Positions 8,186 to 17,900 of a stretch of 57,087 nt of DNA are shown piece after piece. Position 1 is the stretch's first letter. Every line of letters begins with the position of its first letter. The stretch covers positions 1 through 57,087 of the forward strand of contig DATJVY010000033.1 in NCBI GenBank assembly GCA_035501615.1, in the 5' to 3' direction. The notes below the pieces were generated by a model. That model saw only the letters and a program-made list of their open reading frames with translations. It ran no database searches and had not been told where the DNA came from. Made by a program: the position numbers and the translations under genes. Source of the stretch: RPRB01 sp035501615 (GTDB lineage: Bacteria; Myxococcota; Myxococcia; Myxococcales; Myxococcaceae).

Positions 8186-9427
8186 TCAGGGAGCCGCGAG
8201 CGCCGGTGCGGAGCGGAGCGCGGCGATCCGATCCCACAGCCCGGCGGAGACGGCGTCCTTCGTGCCGGACAGCTCGAGCCGACCCCCTGCGCGATCGACG
8301 ATCACGACCGAGTTCGTGTCCGCGGCGAACCCGGCATCTGGCCGCGTGACGTCGTTCGCGACGATCAGGTCCAGCCCTTTCCTCAAGAGCTTCGCCGTCG
8401 CGTTCTCGACCACGTTCTCCGTCTCCGCCGCGAAGCCGACCAGGAGCGGCCGGTGAGGCAGCCCGCGGACCCGCTCTGCCGCGAGGGCCAGGACGTCCGG
8501 CGTCCGCAGCAGCTCCAGCGGCGCATCCGCAGCCGGGTCGTCCTTCTTCAGCTTCTGCTCGGCCCGGTGCGCCGGCCGCCAGTCGCTCACCGCCGCCGTG
8601 GCCACGAGCACGTCGGTCTGCGCCAACCTCGACAGGACCGCGTCCCGCATGTCCTCGGCGGTGACCACGTCCACGATCTCCAGGCCGGTGCGATCCACTC
8701 CGGTGACCGGCCCGAGCACGACCGTCACCCGCGCCCCGCGCGCCCGTGCCGCCCGCGCCACCGCCAGCCCCATCTTCCCGGTGCTTGGGTTGCTGATGAA
8801 CCGCACCGGGTCGAGGAACTCCCGAGTCGGCCCGGCCGTCACGAGCACCCGCGCACCGGCCAGCGGACCCTCGGCGAACAGCTCGGCCGCCGCGCCGACG
8901 ATCTGCTCCGGCTCGCTGAGCCGCCCCGAGCCGACCTCGCCGCAGGCCAGGAGCCCCGCCCCGGGCCCGACGAACCGGTACCGCACGTCCTTCGCCAGAA
9001 CCGCCAGGTTGCGCTGGGTCGCGGCATGTTCCCACATCGCGGTGTTCATCGCCGGGGCGAGCAGCACCGTCCCGCGGTAGGCCAGCAGCGTCGCCGCCAG
9101 CGCGTCGTTCCCCATTCCGGCCACCATGCGGGCGAGGAGATCCGCCGTCGCTGGCGCCACCACGAACAGCTCGGACCAGCGCGCGAACTCGATGTGCCCG
9201 AAGGCCGCCTCCTGCGAGGCATCGAGGATGTCGGTCAGCACCGGGTGTCCGCTCAGCGCCTGGAACGTCAGCGGCGTCACGAACGAAGTCGCGGCGGGCG
9301 TCATCGAGACCCGCACCTGCGCCCCCGCGCGCTGGAGCGCACGCACCAGCTCCGCGGCCTTGTACGCCGCGATGCCACCACCGACGCCCAGCCCGATGCG
9401 CCGGCCCTGGAGCACGCTCCGGTCCAT
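8186..9427 (-). CDS. coaBC: Bifunctional phosphopantothenoylcysteine decarboxylase / phosphopantothenate-cysteine ligase
   Basis: Catalyses two steps of coenzyme A synthesis: ligation of cysteine to 4'-phosphopantothenate (CoaB, C-terminal) and FMN-dependent decarboxylation (CoaC, N-terminal). The 413-residue length is normal. The CoaC half (1-180) has GGGIAAYKAAEL, the active-site His78 in FGHIEFARW, PAMN at 125-128 and the catalytic Cys162 in ACGEVGSGRL. The CoaB half (about 190-413) has GPTREFLDPVRFISN, STGKMG, ATAAVSDWRP, KLKKDD, GFAAETEN and ANDV. No rpoZ or gmk gene is next to it. Essential-pathway enzyme with high confidence. Confidence 0.97.
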   Translation of the reverse strand: MDRSVLQGRRIGLGVGGGIAAYKAAELVRALQRAGAQVRVSMTPAATSFVTPLTFQALSGHPVLTDILDASQEAAFGHIEFARWSELFVVAPATADLLARMVAGMGNDALAATLLAYRGTVLLAPAMNTAMWEHAATQRNLAVLAKDVRYRFVGPGAGLLACGEVGSGRLSEPEQIVGAAAELFAEGPLAGARVLVTAGPTREFLDPVRFISNPSTGKMGLAVARAARARGARVTVVLGPVTGVDRTGLEIVDVVTAEDMRDAVLSRLAQTDVLVATAAVSDWRPAHRAEQKLKKDDPAADAPLELLRTPDVLALAAERVRGLPHRPLLVGFAAETENVVENATAKLLRKGLDLIVANDVTRPDAGFAADTNSVVIVDRAGGRLELSGTKDAVSAGLWDRIAALRSAPALAAP

Positions 9428-9480
9428 CTCGACGACAAGGCTTAGCCTCGGGGTGGGGCCCCGGCAACTTCGCGACGGAG

Positions 9481-10152
9481 TCAGCGGCCGCTGCCGGCCA
9501 CCCCCACCGTCGACAGGGGGAGCGTCACCGGCGACACCGCGCCCTCGCGGACCTCCACCCGGGCGACGGCGCGGCTGCCGGATTCGGGGAGGCTCGCCTC
9601 CACCTCGAGCGGGCCTCCGGGAAGCCCGACGAAGCGCAGAGAGCCGCTCCCGTCTGTCGCGCGGTCGGCGTGGAAGATGCCGCCGTCGGAGCCGTGCCGG
9701 ACGACCGTCACCTCCGCCCCCGACACCGGGCGCCCGCCGGCGAGGACGCGCACCTCGACGCCTGCCCGCGGGTCGAGCCGCAGCACCACCCCGCTCGCCG
9801 GCACCCGCACGTCGGCGCTGGCGAACCCCAGGTCCGAGTGGTGGGCCTCCAAGCGCACCGGCGAATCCGTCGGATCGATCCTCAGCTCGAAGCGGCCGTC
9901 CTCGGCGCTACGGGCCTCGATGCCCGTCGCGATCATCGTCACGACGACGCCGGGGAGTGGATGGCCGTCGGCGCCCAGCACCTGTCCTGCGACCCGGGCC
10001 GTGCCGGAGCTCGGCCCGAACGGCACGTCCCAGCTCCGGTGCCAGCGCAGCTCGAGGAGCCCGACGGCGAGCAGCAACACCCCCGCCACGAGCCAGGGCC
10101 AGAGGCGGCGCCTGCGGAACGTCGGCGGGACGTGCAGCGACCGTGGACCCAC
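9481..10152 (-). CDS. Membrane-anchored protein with carboxypeptidase-regulatory-like repeats
   Basis: A 223-residue protein with an N-terminal membrane anchor (about residues 19-34, WPWLVAGVLLLAVGLL, after RRRR) and an extracytoplasmic part made of two carboxypeptidase-regulatory-like (CarboxypepD_reg/Ig-type) beta sandwiches: about 52-125 (VAGQVLGADGHPLPGVVV) and about 130-210 (VRVLAGGRPVSGAEVTVV). The start is a GTG 6 bp after the PP2C-cNMP stop, with the GAGGAG RBS lying inside the end of that gene, so the two are coupled. Its function is unknown; a cell-envelope role is inferred from the anchor and fold. Confidence 0.75.
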   Translation of the reverse strand: MGPRSLHVPPTFRRRRLWPWLVAGVLLLAVGLLELRWHRSWDVPFGPSSGTARVAGQVLGADGHPLPGVVVTMIATGIEARSAEDGRFELRIDPTDSPVRLEAHHSDLGFASADVRVPASGVVLRLDPRAGVEVRVLAGGRPVSGAEVTVVRHGSDGGIFHADRATDGSGSLRFVGLPGGPLEVEASLPESGSRAVARVEVREGAVSPVTLPLSTVGVAGSGR

Positions 10153-10158
10153 GGGGGA

Positions 10159-11430
10159 TCACTCCTCGGCGAACGGTTGCACCGCCTGAGCGGCAGCGAG
10201 CTCCTGCCGCACCTCGGACAGCTCGTTGTTGGTTGCCCGCAGCCGGTCGGAGAGCACCTGCACGAAGCTCCAGAGCAGCTTCACCGCCAGGATGGGCTCG
10301 CGCTTCATGAGCTGCATCAGCTCGGCGCGGGCGATCACCATCGCCCGGGTCTGCTCGAGCGCGCGCACGGTGGCGCTCCGGGGCGCGTGGTCCACCAGCC
10401 CCATCTCGCCGAAGTGGCCTCCGGCACGGAGCTCCGCCACCCCCACCCCCCCGGTCTCCACCCGGACCCGCCCCTTCACCACGATGAACAGCTCGTCGCC
10501 CGAGTTGCCCTCGACGATGATCTCCGCGTCGGTGGGGAAGCTCCGGGTAGAGGCGATGGAGAGGATCGCCGTCTGCTCCTTGTAGGTGAGGTGCCGGAAG
10601 ATGGGGATGCTCTTCAGCACCTCCATCCGGCTGGTGGTCTCCTCGAGCTCCTCGAGCGGTGCACCGGCGTCGTTGATGCCAACGACGACGACGGTGATGT
10701 TGTCCTTGCCGCCGCGGTCGTTGGCGAGGGCCACCAGCTTCGCCGGCAGCTCGCCGATCGGGAGAGAGTCGACGACCGTGGGAAGCTCCTCGTCGGGCAG
10801 GTAGCCGTGGAGCCCGTCCGAGCAGAGCAGGAAGAGGTCCTTCGGGAGCAGGTCCACCATCAGGGTGTCGACCTGGACCGACTCCTGGATGCCCACCGCG
10901 CGGGTGATGACGTTGCGCAGCTGCGATGCCTGTGCCTGCTCGCGGGTGAGCGTGCCGGCCTTGACCTGGGCGGCGATCAGCGTGTGGTCCTCTGTCAACC
11001 GATGGGCCTGGCCTCCCCGGAGCAGGTAGACCCGGCTGTCCCCCACGTGGCCCACGATCGCCTTGGTGCCGGCGAGCACCAGGCACACCACGGTGGTCCC
11101 CATCCCCCGCTTGCTGGGGTCGGTGGCCGCAACCCGGTACACCTCGGCGCAGGCGCGCTGGATGGCGGTCTCGATCAGCGCCGCCGCTGCGGCGCGGGCC
11201 TCGGAGGTACTGGCGCGCCCGAGGTCCTCGAGCACCTGGCGGCCCGCAGAGAGCTGCTGCCGGACCACCTCCACCGCCTTCTGGCTGGCGACCTCCCCGG
11301 CGGCGTGCCCCCCCATGCCATCGGCGACGATGAAGAGGCCGAGCTCGGCGTCGACGGCGAACGCGTCCTCGTTGTGCTGCCGCTTCCGGCCGACGTCCGT
11401 CAGCCCGAAGGCCTCGGCGGTCAGGGCCAC
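10159..11430 (-). CDS. PP2C-type serine/threonine phosphatase fused to a cyclic nucleotide-binding domain
   Basis: A 423-residue two-domain regulator. Residues about 1-255 are a Stp1/PrpC-type Mn-dependent PP2C phosphatase: HNEDAF, VADGMGGHAAGE (Asp37), HVGDSRVYLLR, SDGLHGYL (Asp205) and DNITVVVV (Asp243). Residues about 270-400 are a cNMP-binding beta roll with the phosphate cassette FGEMGLVDHAPRSATVRA, in which Glu342 and Arg351 are kept, so nucleotide binding looks possible. No membrane segment is seen. It probably removes phosphate from targets of Ser/Thr kinases under control of a cyclic nucleotide (inference). It is followed by the coupled gene at 9481-10152. Confidence 0.93.
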   Translation of the reverse strand: MALTAEAFGLTDVGRKRQHNEDAFAVDAELGLFIVADGMGGHAAGEVASQKAVEVVRQQLSAGRQVLEDLGRASTSEARAAAAALIETAIQRACAEVYRVAATDPSKRGMGTTVVCLVLAGTKAIVGHVGDSRVYLLRGGQAHRLTEDHTLIAAQVKAGTLTREQAQASQLRNVITRAVGIQESVQVDTLMVDLLPKDLFLLCSDGLHGYLPDEELPTVVDSLPIGELPAKLVALANDRGGKDNITVVVVGINDAGAPLEELEETTSRMEVLKSIPIFRHLTYKEQTAILSIASTRSFPTDAEIIVEGNSGDELFIVVKGRVRVETGGVGVAELRAGGHFGEMGLVDHAPRSATVRALEQTRAMVIARAELMQLMKREPILAVKLLWSFVQVLSDRLRATNNELSEVRQELAAAQAVQPFAEE

Positions 11431-11499
11431 TGGCGCGCTCCGCTCATTCTCACCGAACCGTAGCGGCGCCGGAGGTTACGAGGGAACGCTCGGCCGGCG

Positions 11500-12108
11500 C
11501 TAGCGCCAGTTGGCGAAGATGCCGGCCGAGAATCCCCCGATGTCGTTGGGCGAGGTCTGGCGGGGGTCCTTGTTGAACGGCGTGAGCACGCCGAGGTTGA
11601 CGCCGAGGACCACCCGGCCGATCCGGTAGCCGCCCTCGACCCGGCCCTCGACGCAGCCCACGGTGTTCAGGCCTTCCTTGATGGGGCCGTCGTTGCCGAT
11701 GTAGTTCGCGCCGAACAGCGTGACGCCGACGGTGATCCGGCCGCCGACGTGCCAGCCCGACCCCCAGTCCCCCTCGTAGGCCACGCCGCCCAGGATGTGC
11801 CACTGGTGCATCTCGGTCAGCGGGGGATCGAGGTTCTCGTTGGTCATGCTGCGCTTGCCGACCGCCCATCCGCCGCCCCCCTCGACGATGAGGTTCACGC
11901 TGTCGATGCGCTGCTGGACCACCGGGATGTGCCAGGCGATCCGGAGCTCCGGGGTGATGTTGTCGTTGTTGAAGAAGGTCAGGAACGCGACCTCCCGGGG
12001 CACGTACCAGGGGGTGAGCGCGGGTGGCTTTTCTGCGACACGCTGGGCAGAGGCGGGGAGGCCGAGCAGGACGGCTGCCAGGAGGGCGGCGGGGGGGACG
12101 CGGCGCAT
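11500..12108 (-). CDS. Predicted outer-membrane beta-barrel protein
   Basis: A 202-residue exported protein with a signal peptide (MRRVPPAALLAAVLLGLPAS then AQ, cleavage near residue 22). The rest alternates aromatic/hydrophobic and polar residues in strand-like blocks (VGGRITVGVTLFGANYIG, EGGYRIGRVVLGVNLGVL) and ends with FSAGIFANWR, consistent with a small barrel with a terminal aromatic-containing strand. An ATG at 12144 and a TTG at 12150 in the same frame would add 12-14 residues before the signal peptide; the ATG at 12108 is preferred because it places Arg-Arg right before the hydrophobic core. The specific family is not recognised. Confidence 0.7.
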   Translation of the reverse strand: MRRVPPAALLAAVLLGLPASAQRVAEKPPALTPWYVPREVAFLTFFNNDNITPELRIAWHIPVVQQRIDSVNLIVEGGGGWAVGKRSMTNENLDPPLTEMHQWHILGGVAYEGDWGSGWHVGGRITVGVTLFGANYIGNDGPIKEGLNTVGCVEGRVEGGYRIGRVVLGVNLGVLTPFNKDPRQTSPNDIGGFSAGIFANWR

Positions 12109-12266
12109 AAGTGGGCTGCCGGCTTGGCAGTTTTCCGTGGACATTGTCAACGGTCAGGGCGCTCGATTAGAGACCCGGCTTCGTGGTCGGCACATACCCC
12201 ACGATGCCGGTGCGACCCACCCCGTGCGGGGGCACAGGGAGCCGGCGCGAGGAGTCTCACCAGGAC

Positions 12267-12455
12267 ATGGCACTCAAGACCATCAAGGCCCGGGCGGCGC
12301 AGGCAGCGGAGCTGCTCGAGTCCCTCAAGCGACTGGCGCAGGCGCGGCGGGAGGCCTGTAGCTCCCCCGTGCTGGTCGTCTACGGGCAAAACGAGGCAGC
12401 CAGCATCTACTTCGAAGGGGAGGACGCGGCATCTCGCAACGGCCGGGGCCACTGA
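12267..12455 (+). CDS. Small hypothetical protein
   Basis: A 62-residue frame starting ATG at 12267 with GAGGAG about 13 bp and CAGGA just upstream. The N-terminal half is a basic amphipathic helix (MALKTIKARAAQAAELLESL and KRLAQARRE); the second half could form a strand pair (SPVLVVYGQNEAASIYFEG). The composition is balanced rather than the Arg/Pro bias of shadow frames in this genome, so it is probably real. It lies between the divergent outer-membrane gene and the tolC-like gene. No family recognised. Confidence 0.5.
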   Translation: MALKTIKARAAQAAELLESLKRLAQARREACSSPVLVVYGQNEAASIYFEGEDAASRNGRGH

Positions 12456-12516
12456 GCCCGCCACCTGGAAGCGGTCCGCTTGCGGTGCCGGAGACGTTTC
12501 CCCGGCAGCTGCGTTC

Positions 12517-12543
12517 TTGAGTTCGCAGGATCTTGCGTATAGA
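12517..12543 (+). promoter_or_regulatory. Candidate sigma-70-like promoter of the TolC-type gene
   Basis: TTGAGT (12517-12522) and TATAGA (12538-12543) are separated by 15 bp in the short gap before the TolC-type gene; this is the most promoter-like pair in the gap. The spacer is shorter than the usual 17, so this is tentative. Confidence 0.3.
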
Positions 12544-12584
12544 GCCCGGGGGGTTCGACCAGGACTCACTTCGGGGTTTTCTCG

Positions 12585-13967
12585 TTGCTCGCTGCGCTGT
12601 TGGCCCTCACCGTCGCGGCGCCCACCTGCGGGCCGCTGGATCTCCAGAGCGCACAGGCGCTCGCGTTCGCACGGAGCGACGAGGTCGGCATCAAGCGGGG
12701 CGAGCAGGCTGCCGCCGAGGCCGACAAGGCCGTCGCCCTCGCGATCTGGTTCCTCCCCGAGTTCTACGCCAACATCCCGCTCGGGGTCGTTCCCGGTGCC
12801 CGGCTCGCACCGAAGGCCCCGGGGCAGCCGGTCGACACGAACGACATCACCAGCATCGAGAGCGGTAGCAACCGCGGAGTCACGGACGTCGGTCCGTTCA
12901 TCCGGGTGGAGGTGAACGCGCTCCAGCCACTCTGGACCTGGGGGCGGCTGAAGGCGGCCACCGACGCTGCCGCCGCTGGCGCCGAGGCACGGAAGTACCT
13001 GGTCACCGACACGGCGAATGCCATCCGCCACCGGGTGCTGCAACTGGTGATGGGCATCCGGCTCACCACCCGCCTCCTGGCCATCGGCGCCGACGTCCAG
13101 GATGCGCTGAAGCAGGCCGATGAGCGCGTGCAGAAGTCCCTGAAGGCCAACGACGGAGAGATCAGCCCCGAGGACCGCTACCGGATCGAGATCTTCCGGA
13201 GCCAGCTGACCCAGCGCATCGCCGACGGCGAGCGGGCGCTGCGCATCGCGCGGGTGGGGCTGGCGGCGACGCTGGCGATCGAGCCCGAGCAGCTCCAGCT
13301 CCGGGACGAGCCGCTCCCCGACACCTCGCAGATCAAGGCGCCGGACCTGCCGCAGGCGCTCTCCGACGCCGTGAGACAGCGTCCCGACCTCAAGGCGCTG
13401 GACAGCGGAATCCTGGCCAAGGAGGCCGACGTGCGTGCCAGCCGGGCCGAGCTCTTTCCCCAGGTGGCGCTGCTGGGTCAGTTCGCCTGGTCGCGGGCCC
13501 CGGGACGCGACACGATCACCAACCCCTACGTCGGCGATTACTTCAACGCGCTGACGGCCTACGCAGCCCTTGGAATCCGACAGAATCTCTCGTTCTGGAC
13601 GGTCATCACCCGGACCAACAAGAAGGAGGCCGAGCTGGATACCCTCCGCAAGCAGCGCGAGGGTGCGGTACGCGGCATCCGGCTGGAGGTGGAGACCGCC
13701 GTGGCCGAGCTGAACGCGGCCATCACCAAGCGAGAGGCGTCGGCCAAGGCCGTGTCGGCGGGACGGAGCTGGTTCCGCAGCGCGACGCTGAACTTCGGGG
13801 TGGGCGTGGGCGACAGCCGCGACCTCATCGACGCCTACCGGGGCTACGCCGAGGCGCAGTACGGCGATGCTCAGGCCACGTTCGACCTGCTCGCGGCGCA
13901 GAGCCGGCTCGAGCAGGTGACGGGCCGGGCTCCGGTCCTGCCCGAGCTGAACTGCATGATGCCCTGA
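12585..13967 (+). CDS. TolC-family outer-membrane efflux protein
   Basis: A 460-residue outer-membrane channel protein of the OEP/TolC family. It opens with a signal-like stretch (LLAALLALTVAAPTCG). Two OEP repeats follow (about residues 20-215 and 230-450), with long helical stretches such as RYRIEIFRSQLTQRIADGER and the typical C-terminal SRDLIDAYRGYAEAQYGDAQ. The frame has no ATG at its 5' end and closes at a TAG at 12540; the TTG at 12585 is the only usable start seen, so start confidence is low. No RND or ABC partner genes are adjacent, so it is an orphan outer-membrane component here. Confidence 0.85.
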   Translation: MLAALLALTVAAPTCGPLDLQSAQALAFARSDEVGIKRGEQAAAEADKAVALAIWFLPEFYANIPLGVVPGARLAPKAPGQPVDTNDITSIESGSNRGVTDVGPFIRVEVNALQPLWTWGRLKAATDAAAAGAEARKYLVTDTANAIRHRVLQLVMGIRLTTRLLAIGADVQDALKQADERVQKSLKANDGEISPEDRYRIEIFRSQLTQRIADGERALRIARVGLAATLAIEPEQLQLRDEPLPDTSQIKAPDLPQALSDAVRQRPDLKALDSGILAKEADVRASRAELFPQVALLGQFAWSRAPGRDTITNPYVGDYFNALTAYAALGIRQNLSFWTVITRTNKKEAELDTLRKQREGAVRGIRLEVETAVAELNAAITKREASAKAVSAGRSWFRSATLNFGVGVGDSRDLIDAYRGYAEAQYGDAQATFDLLAAQSRLEQVTGRAPVLPELNCMMP

Positions 13968-13992
13968 GGCGTCCGCGGACCGGCGCAGGGCT

Positions 13993-14712
13993 TCAGTGCC
14001 CCGGCTGGGCCTCGGCCTCCTTCACCGCGGGCGGCGCCGCGTCCGGTTCCGCGATGCCGGCATCCGGGCGCTGCGCCACGGCCCCGGCCTGCGCCTGCAC
14101 GGGTTCCGGCCGGCGATCGAACAGGACGAAGTCGGCGTAGTCCGCCTCGCTGCGCGAGTTGGTCGCATCCCCGTCGGTGAGAACCCCCAGGGCCACGAAG
14201 TCCGGAACGTCCTCCAGCTTGCCGCCGTAGTAGCGGGCGAAGTCCCGTCGCGGGTCGACGGTCTCGGTCTGCCAGGTGTCGACCTCTCCCCCGCTCCGGA
14301 GCACCACCTCGTGCTTGGCGAAGAAGAGATTGTTGGCGAGCTGGCAGCTCCGGTTGACCGGACCGACCGAGTTCCAGACGTACTTGATGACCATCACCTT
14401 GAGCCCCGCCTTGAACGTGGCGAAGACTCCGGCCGCGGCGTCACCGACGTCGGGATTGCAGTCGTCTCCGCCCTTCGGGAAGGCGTGAACCCGCCACCGC
14501 CAACGCACACCGGCCAAGGTGCGGCGAAAATGCTGGGGGGTGTCGATGCCCCGGACCATGGTGTCGAATGGCGGCCGGTACCGGGCGGCGAGGTACGGCC
14601 CGTCCGGGCCGGACTCGACCCTGTAGTAGTCGTCCTTGCCCGAGCTCTGTCGCACCACCTGGAAGGTGTGGATGTCGACCGAGGTGCCGTCGGCCGGCGA
14701 CGCGGAGAGCAC
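13993..14712 (-). CDS. Exported DUF3047-like protein
   Basis: A protein of at least 239 residues resembling the DUF3047 family: a carbohydrate-binding-like beta sandwich with GVRWRWRVHAFPKGGDD, AAGVFATFK, IKYVWNS, WQTETVDPRRDFARYYGG and ALGVLTDGDATNSRSEADYADF. The C-terminal 35 residues are Ala/Pro/Glu rich. The upstream part of the frame encodes an apparent signal peptide (RRRALLPVLASLVLSASPADG) but has no ATG/GTG/TTG at the right place: the GTG at 14712 falls inside it. A GAGGAGA RBS (14743-14749) is 6 bp before a CTG at 14736, and an ATC at 14752-14754 stands where a Met would be expected, so the true start is probably one of these. Confidence 0.75.
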   Translation of the reverse strand: MLSASPADGTSVDIHTFQVVRQSSGKDDYYRVESGPDGPYLAARYRPPFDTMVRGIDTPQHFRRTLAGVRWRWRVHAFPKGGDDCNPDVGDAAAGVFATFKAGLKVMVIKYVWNSVGPVNRSCQLANNLFFAKHEVVLRSGGEVDTWQTETVDPRRDFARYYGGKLEDVPDFVALGVLTDGDATNSRSEADYADFVLFDRRPEPVQAQAGAVAQRPDAGIAEPDAAPPAVKEAEAQPGH

Positions 14713-14850
14713 CAGGCTGGCCAGGACGGGAAGCAGAGCGCGTCTCCTCGGGATCCGCGGAAGCGAGGGAGCCTAGCAATGCGGTGCGGCGGGCGCGCGG
14801 GCCGAGGGCTTTCCGAGCGCGGCCGGGTCGTGGTACTCCCCGCGGCCCCC

Positions 14851-14924
14851 GGCTAGGTAGCTCAATTGGTTAGAGCGACGGTCTCATAATCCGTAGGTTC
14901 CCGGTTCGATTCCGGGCCTAGCCA
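14851..14924 (+). tRNA. tRNA-Met (CAT), elongator
   Basis: A cloverleaf can be drawn: acceptor GGCTAGG/CCTAGCC, D arm GCTC..GAGC with loop AATTGGTTA, anticodon loop CTCATAA with CAT at 14885-14887, and T arm CCGG-TTCGATT-CCGG. The body closely resembles elongator tRNA-Met. The Ile2 (lysidine) type also has CAT, but its acceptor and D regions differ. The CCA end is not encoded (ACT follows). The anticodon stem has a T-T mismatch at the pair closing the loop. Confidence 0.93.
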
Positions 14925-14987
14925 CTCCTCTACAGACAGCTCTGAACGATTCACCGTGCGGAGTGGTCCCTCCCGAGGGTCTCTACT

Positions 14988-17900
14988 TCAGAAGCTCGTC
15001 TTCCCAATCGCGACCTGCGCGATGTTGTCGCCGAGCTCTGCGAAGTTGAACACCACCAGGTGCCCATCGCCGCTGATGGAGAGGTTGCCCTCGACCTGGA
15101 TCGGCGCTCCCGCGCTGTCCAGCGTGACAAGGACCGTTCTGGGTGTGCAGCCGGGCACGGCGCCGGGATTGAAATTGGGTGCCGTCCCGAACTCCAGGCA
15201 GGTGTCGCGCGCATAGCCAAAGGAGAATCCGTTTGGAACTGGCGGAGTCACCACCAGGTCGTTCGCACTTGCACCAAACACGACGAACCGCCCCGTCGAG
15301 TCGAGAGCAAGATTACTCGCGAAGGTCGGAAGCGCCGTGGCCTTTCCGTTTCCGGCCACGGACACCAGGACGGTCGTCGGCACGCAGTTCGCCACTGCGC
15401 CGGGATTGAAGTTGGCTCCGATGCCGAACTGCAGGCAGGTGTCCCGGATGTAGACATCGGGGAGTCCGTTCTGGTCGTTCTGCACCAGCCCGTTTGCAGT
15501 GACGAACTCGACGTAACGCCCATCGTCGCTCATCGAGGCAAACTCGCCGGCATCCGTTATCGGGGTCGGAGCTCCATTGCCGACCGAGACCGTCGTGGTC
15601 ACCGGCGTGCAGTTGGGCAGGCCCCCTCTGCCGCCGAATTGCTGGCATGTGTCCCGGATGTAGATCTGTGAGCCTCCGCTCGGCATGTTGGTGCCATCGT
15701 CGAGGAACAGCACGTACCTGCCGCCGTTGCTGACCGCGAACGGCGCCCCTGTGCCATTCGTTTCATTCCCGCTGTTGTCCACGCCGACCAGCGTGGTCGA
15801 GGGCTTGCACCCGCTGGGGGCTCCCAGACACGTATCGCGAAGGAAGGCCGGGAAGCCGATGCTGCCGCTGGCCCCGAACGCGATGAAGCGAGCGTCGCGA
15901 CTCACGACCGGCTGTTGAGAATTCAGCGCGTTGCCACTCCCATCCAGCGATTCCACCAGGGTCGAGGACGGGCAGCCGCCGATTCCAACCCCACAGATCT
16001 GCCGCTCGTACACGGAACCCAGTGGAGCTGCCACGCCCAGATTCGTGGAGAAGGAATCGAAGACAACCACGCTGCCATCTCCGCTGATATTTCCCACGAA
16101 TAGAGGCGAGTCGCCATTCCCTGCGTTGGGCGGCATCGAGTTGTCCACCGACACCATCTGGGTAAGAGGCGTGCAGGATGCGGAGGCACCGATGCAGGTA
16201 TCGCGCACGTAGAACTGGACGCCGGCGGTCGCAGGAACCGAGGGCGATGCAACCAGGTCGGTCGCGCTCGACCGGAACGCGACGTACCGGCCGGTCGTGC
16301 TCGCAGCAAACGGCCACTGACTGAACTGATTGCCGCCCCCGGTCGCGGCGGCGTTCTCCGACACCAGCGTGACGAACCCGGTGCTCCCCCCACTCACGGT
16401 GAGCTGTGCCGTGCCGGACACATTCGTCGTGGGATCCGTCGCGGTGATGATCACCGGCTGAGCGCTCACCTCCAGACCGATCGCCAGTCCAGGGGAGCCC
16501 ACGTTTCCGGTGAGGACGCTGGCGACGGCCGGCGCGCTGGAGGTCCAGTTGACGCTCGCCGTGATCGGTCCCTGGGAGCCGTCACTGAACGTCCCGGTGG
16601 CAACGAATTGAATCGACTCACCGACCGTGACCGACGCGGTGCTGGGCCCGACGAAGACGGAGGTCACCACTGCATCGGTCACGGTGACCGAGGCGACTCC
16701 GCTGAAGCCTTGAAAAGCGGCAGTGATCGTCACCGGGGTTGCATTCGCAGCGATGCCGGTGGCCGCGCCTTGGCTCACGACGGCCACCGAGTTGTTGGAG
16801 GAGCTCCAGGTGGCCACGGATGTGACGTCGAAGGACGTTCCATCCTGTTTCTTGGCGAGCGCGGTGAATTGATACGTCTTGCCGACAGGTACCGATTGGG
16901 AGCTGGGACTGACGGTGACCGCGACCAGCGGTGAATTGAGCAAGATGACGGTGGAATCGGATGCGCTACCGAGGGCCGAACCGCCGCCGGACACCGTCAC
17001 CTTGTTCACCTGGGGCGATGTGGCGCCGGTGGCCACATCCATCGAAACCGTGATTGGAGGAAAACTCGCGCCCGCGGCGAGCGCATCGTTGCGAGTGCAC
17101 GTGGTGCCGCCCGAAGCGCAGGTCCACCCCGTGCCGCCCATGGAAACGAGCGTCAGACCGGATGGCACTTCCTCGGTGACTGTCACGGTGCCGGTGGTGG
17201 GCACGCTCGCCGGATTCGACACCATCACGGCGTACTGAGCGCCCTGCTGGCCTTGCGTGAAGTTACCGCTGTGTGTCTTGGCGATACTCAGCGACGCCGG
17301 AGCGATGTCGGTCGGATCGGACGTCGTCGAGGGAGCTGAACCACCGCCCGATGCGGTCGCACTGTTCACCTGAGGTGAGGTGGCATCGAGAGCCACCGCG
17401 ACGGTCACAAGGATCGGAGGATAGCTTGCTCCGTTTCCTGCGAGCGGATCGCTGCGGGTGCAGGTCGTGCCACCCGGCGGGCATGACCAGCCCGTGCCGG
17501 TCATCGAGACAATCGTCTCGCCCGGAGGTGGCGTTTCGGTGACTGTCACCGTGCCGGTGGTGGGGCCGCCGAAGCACGACACCCCAGGGCACGAGGAGTC
17601 GTTGAACACGGTCAATGTGTACTGGCCCTGCTCGCCCTGCCTGAAGTCGACGGTGTGAAGTTTCTGAATGCCCAGAACCGGCAGCGGTGTCCCTGACGGA
17701 TAGTCGATGAAAGTGTCGTTTGAGTAGGAAGCCGGGCTCGATCCGCCGCCCGACACGGTGACCTTGAGTTCCTGGGGCGAACTGGCGTTCGAGCTCACGT
17801 TGACCGTGACGGTGATGGGGGGATAGCTCTGGGACGAGTCCAGTCGATCCTGCCGTTCGCAGGTATTTGCTCCGTCGAGGCCCGGGCACGTCCAACCATC

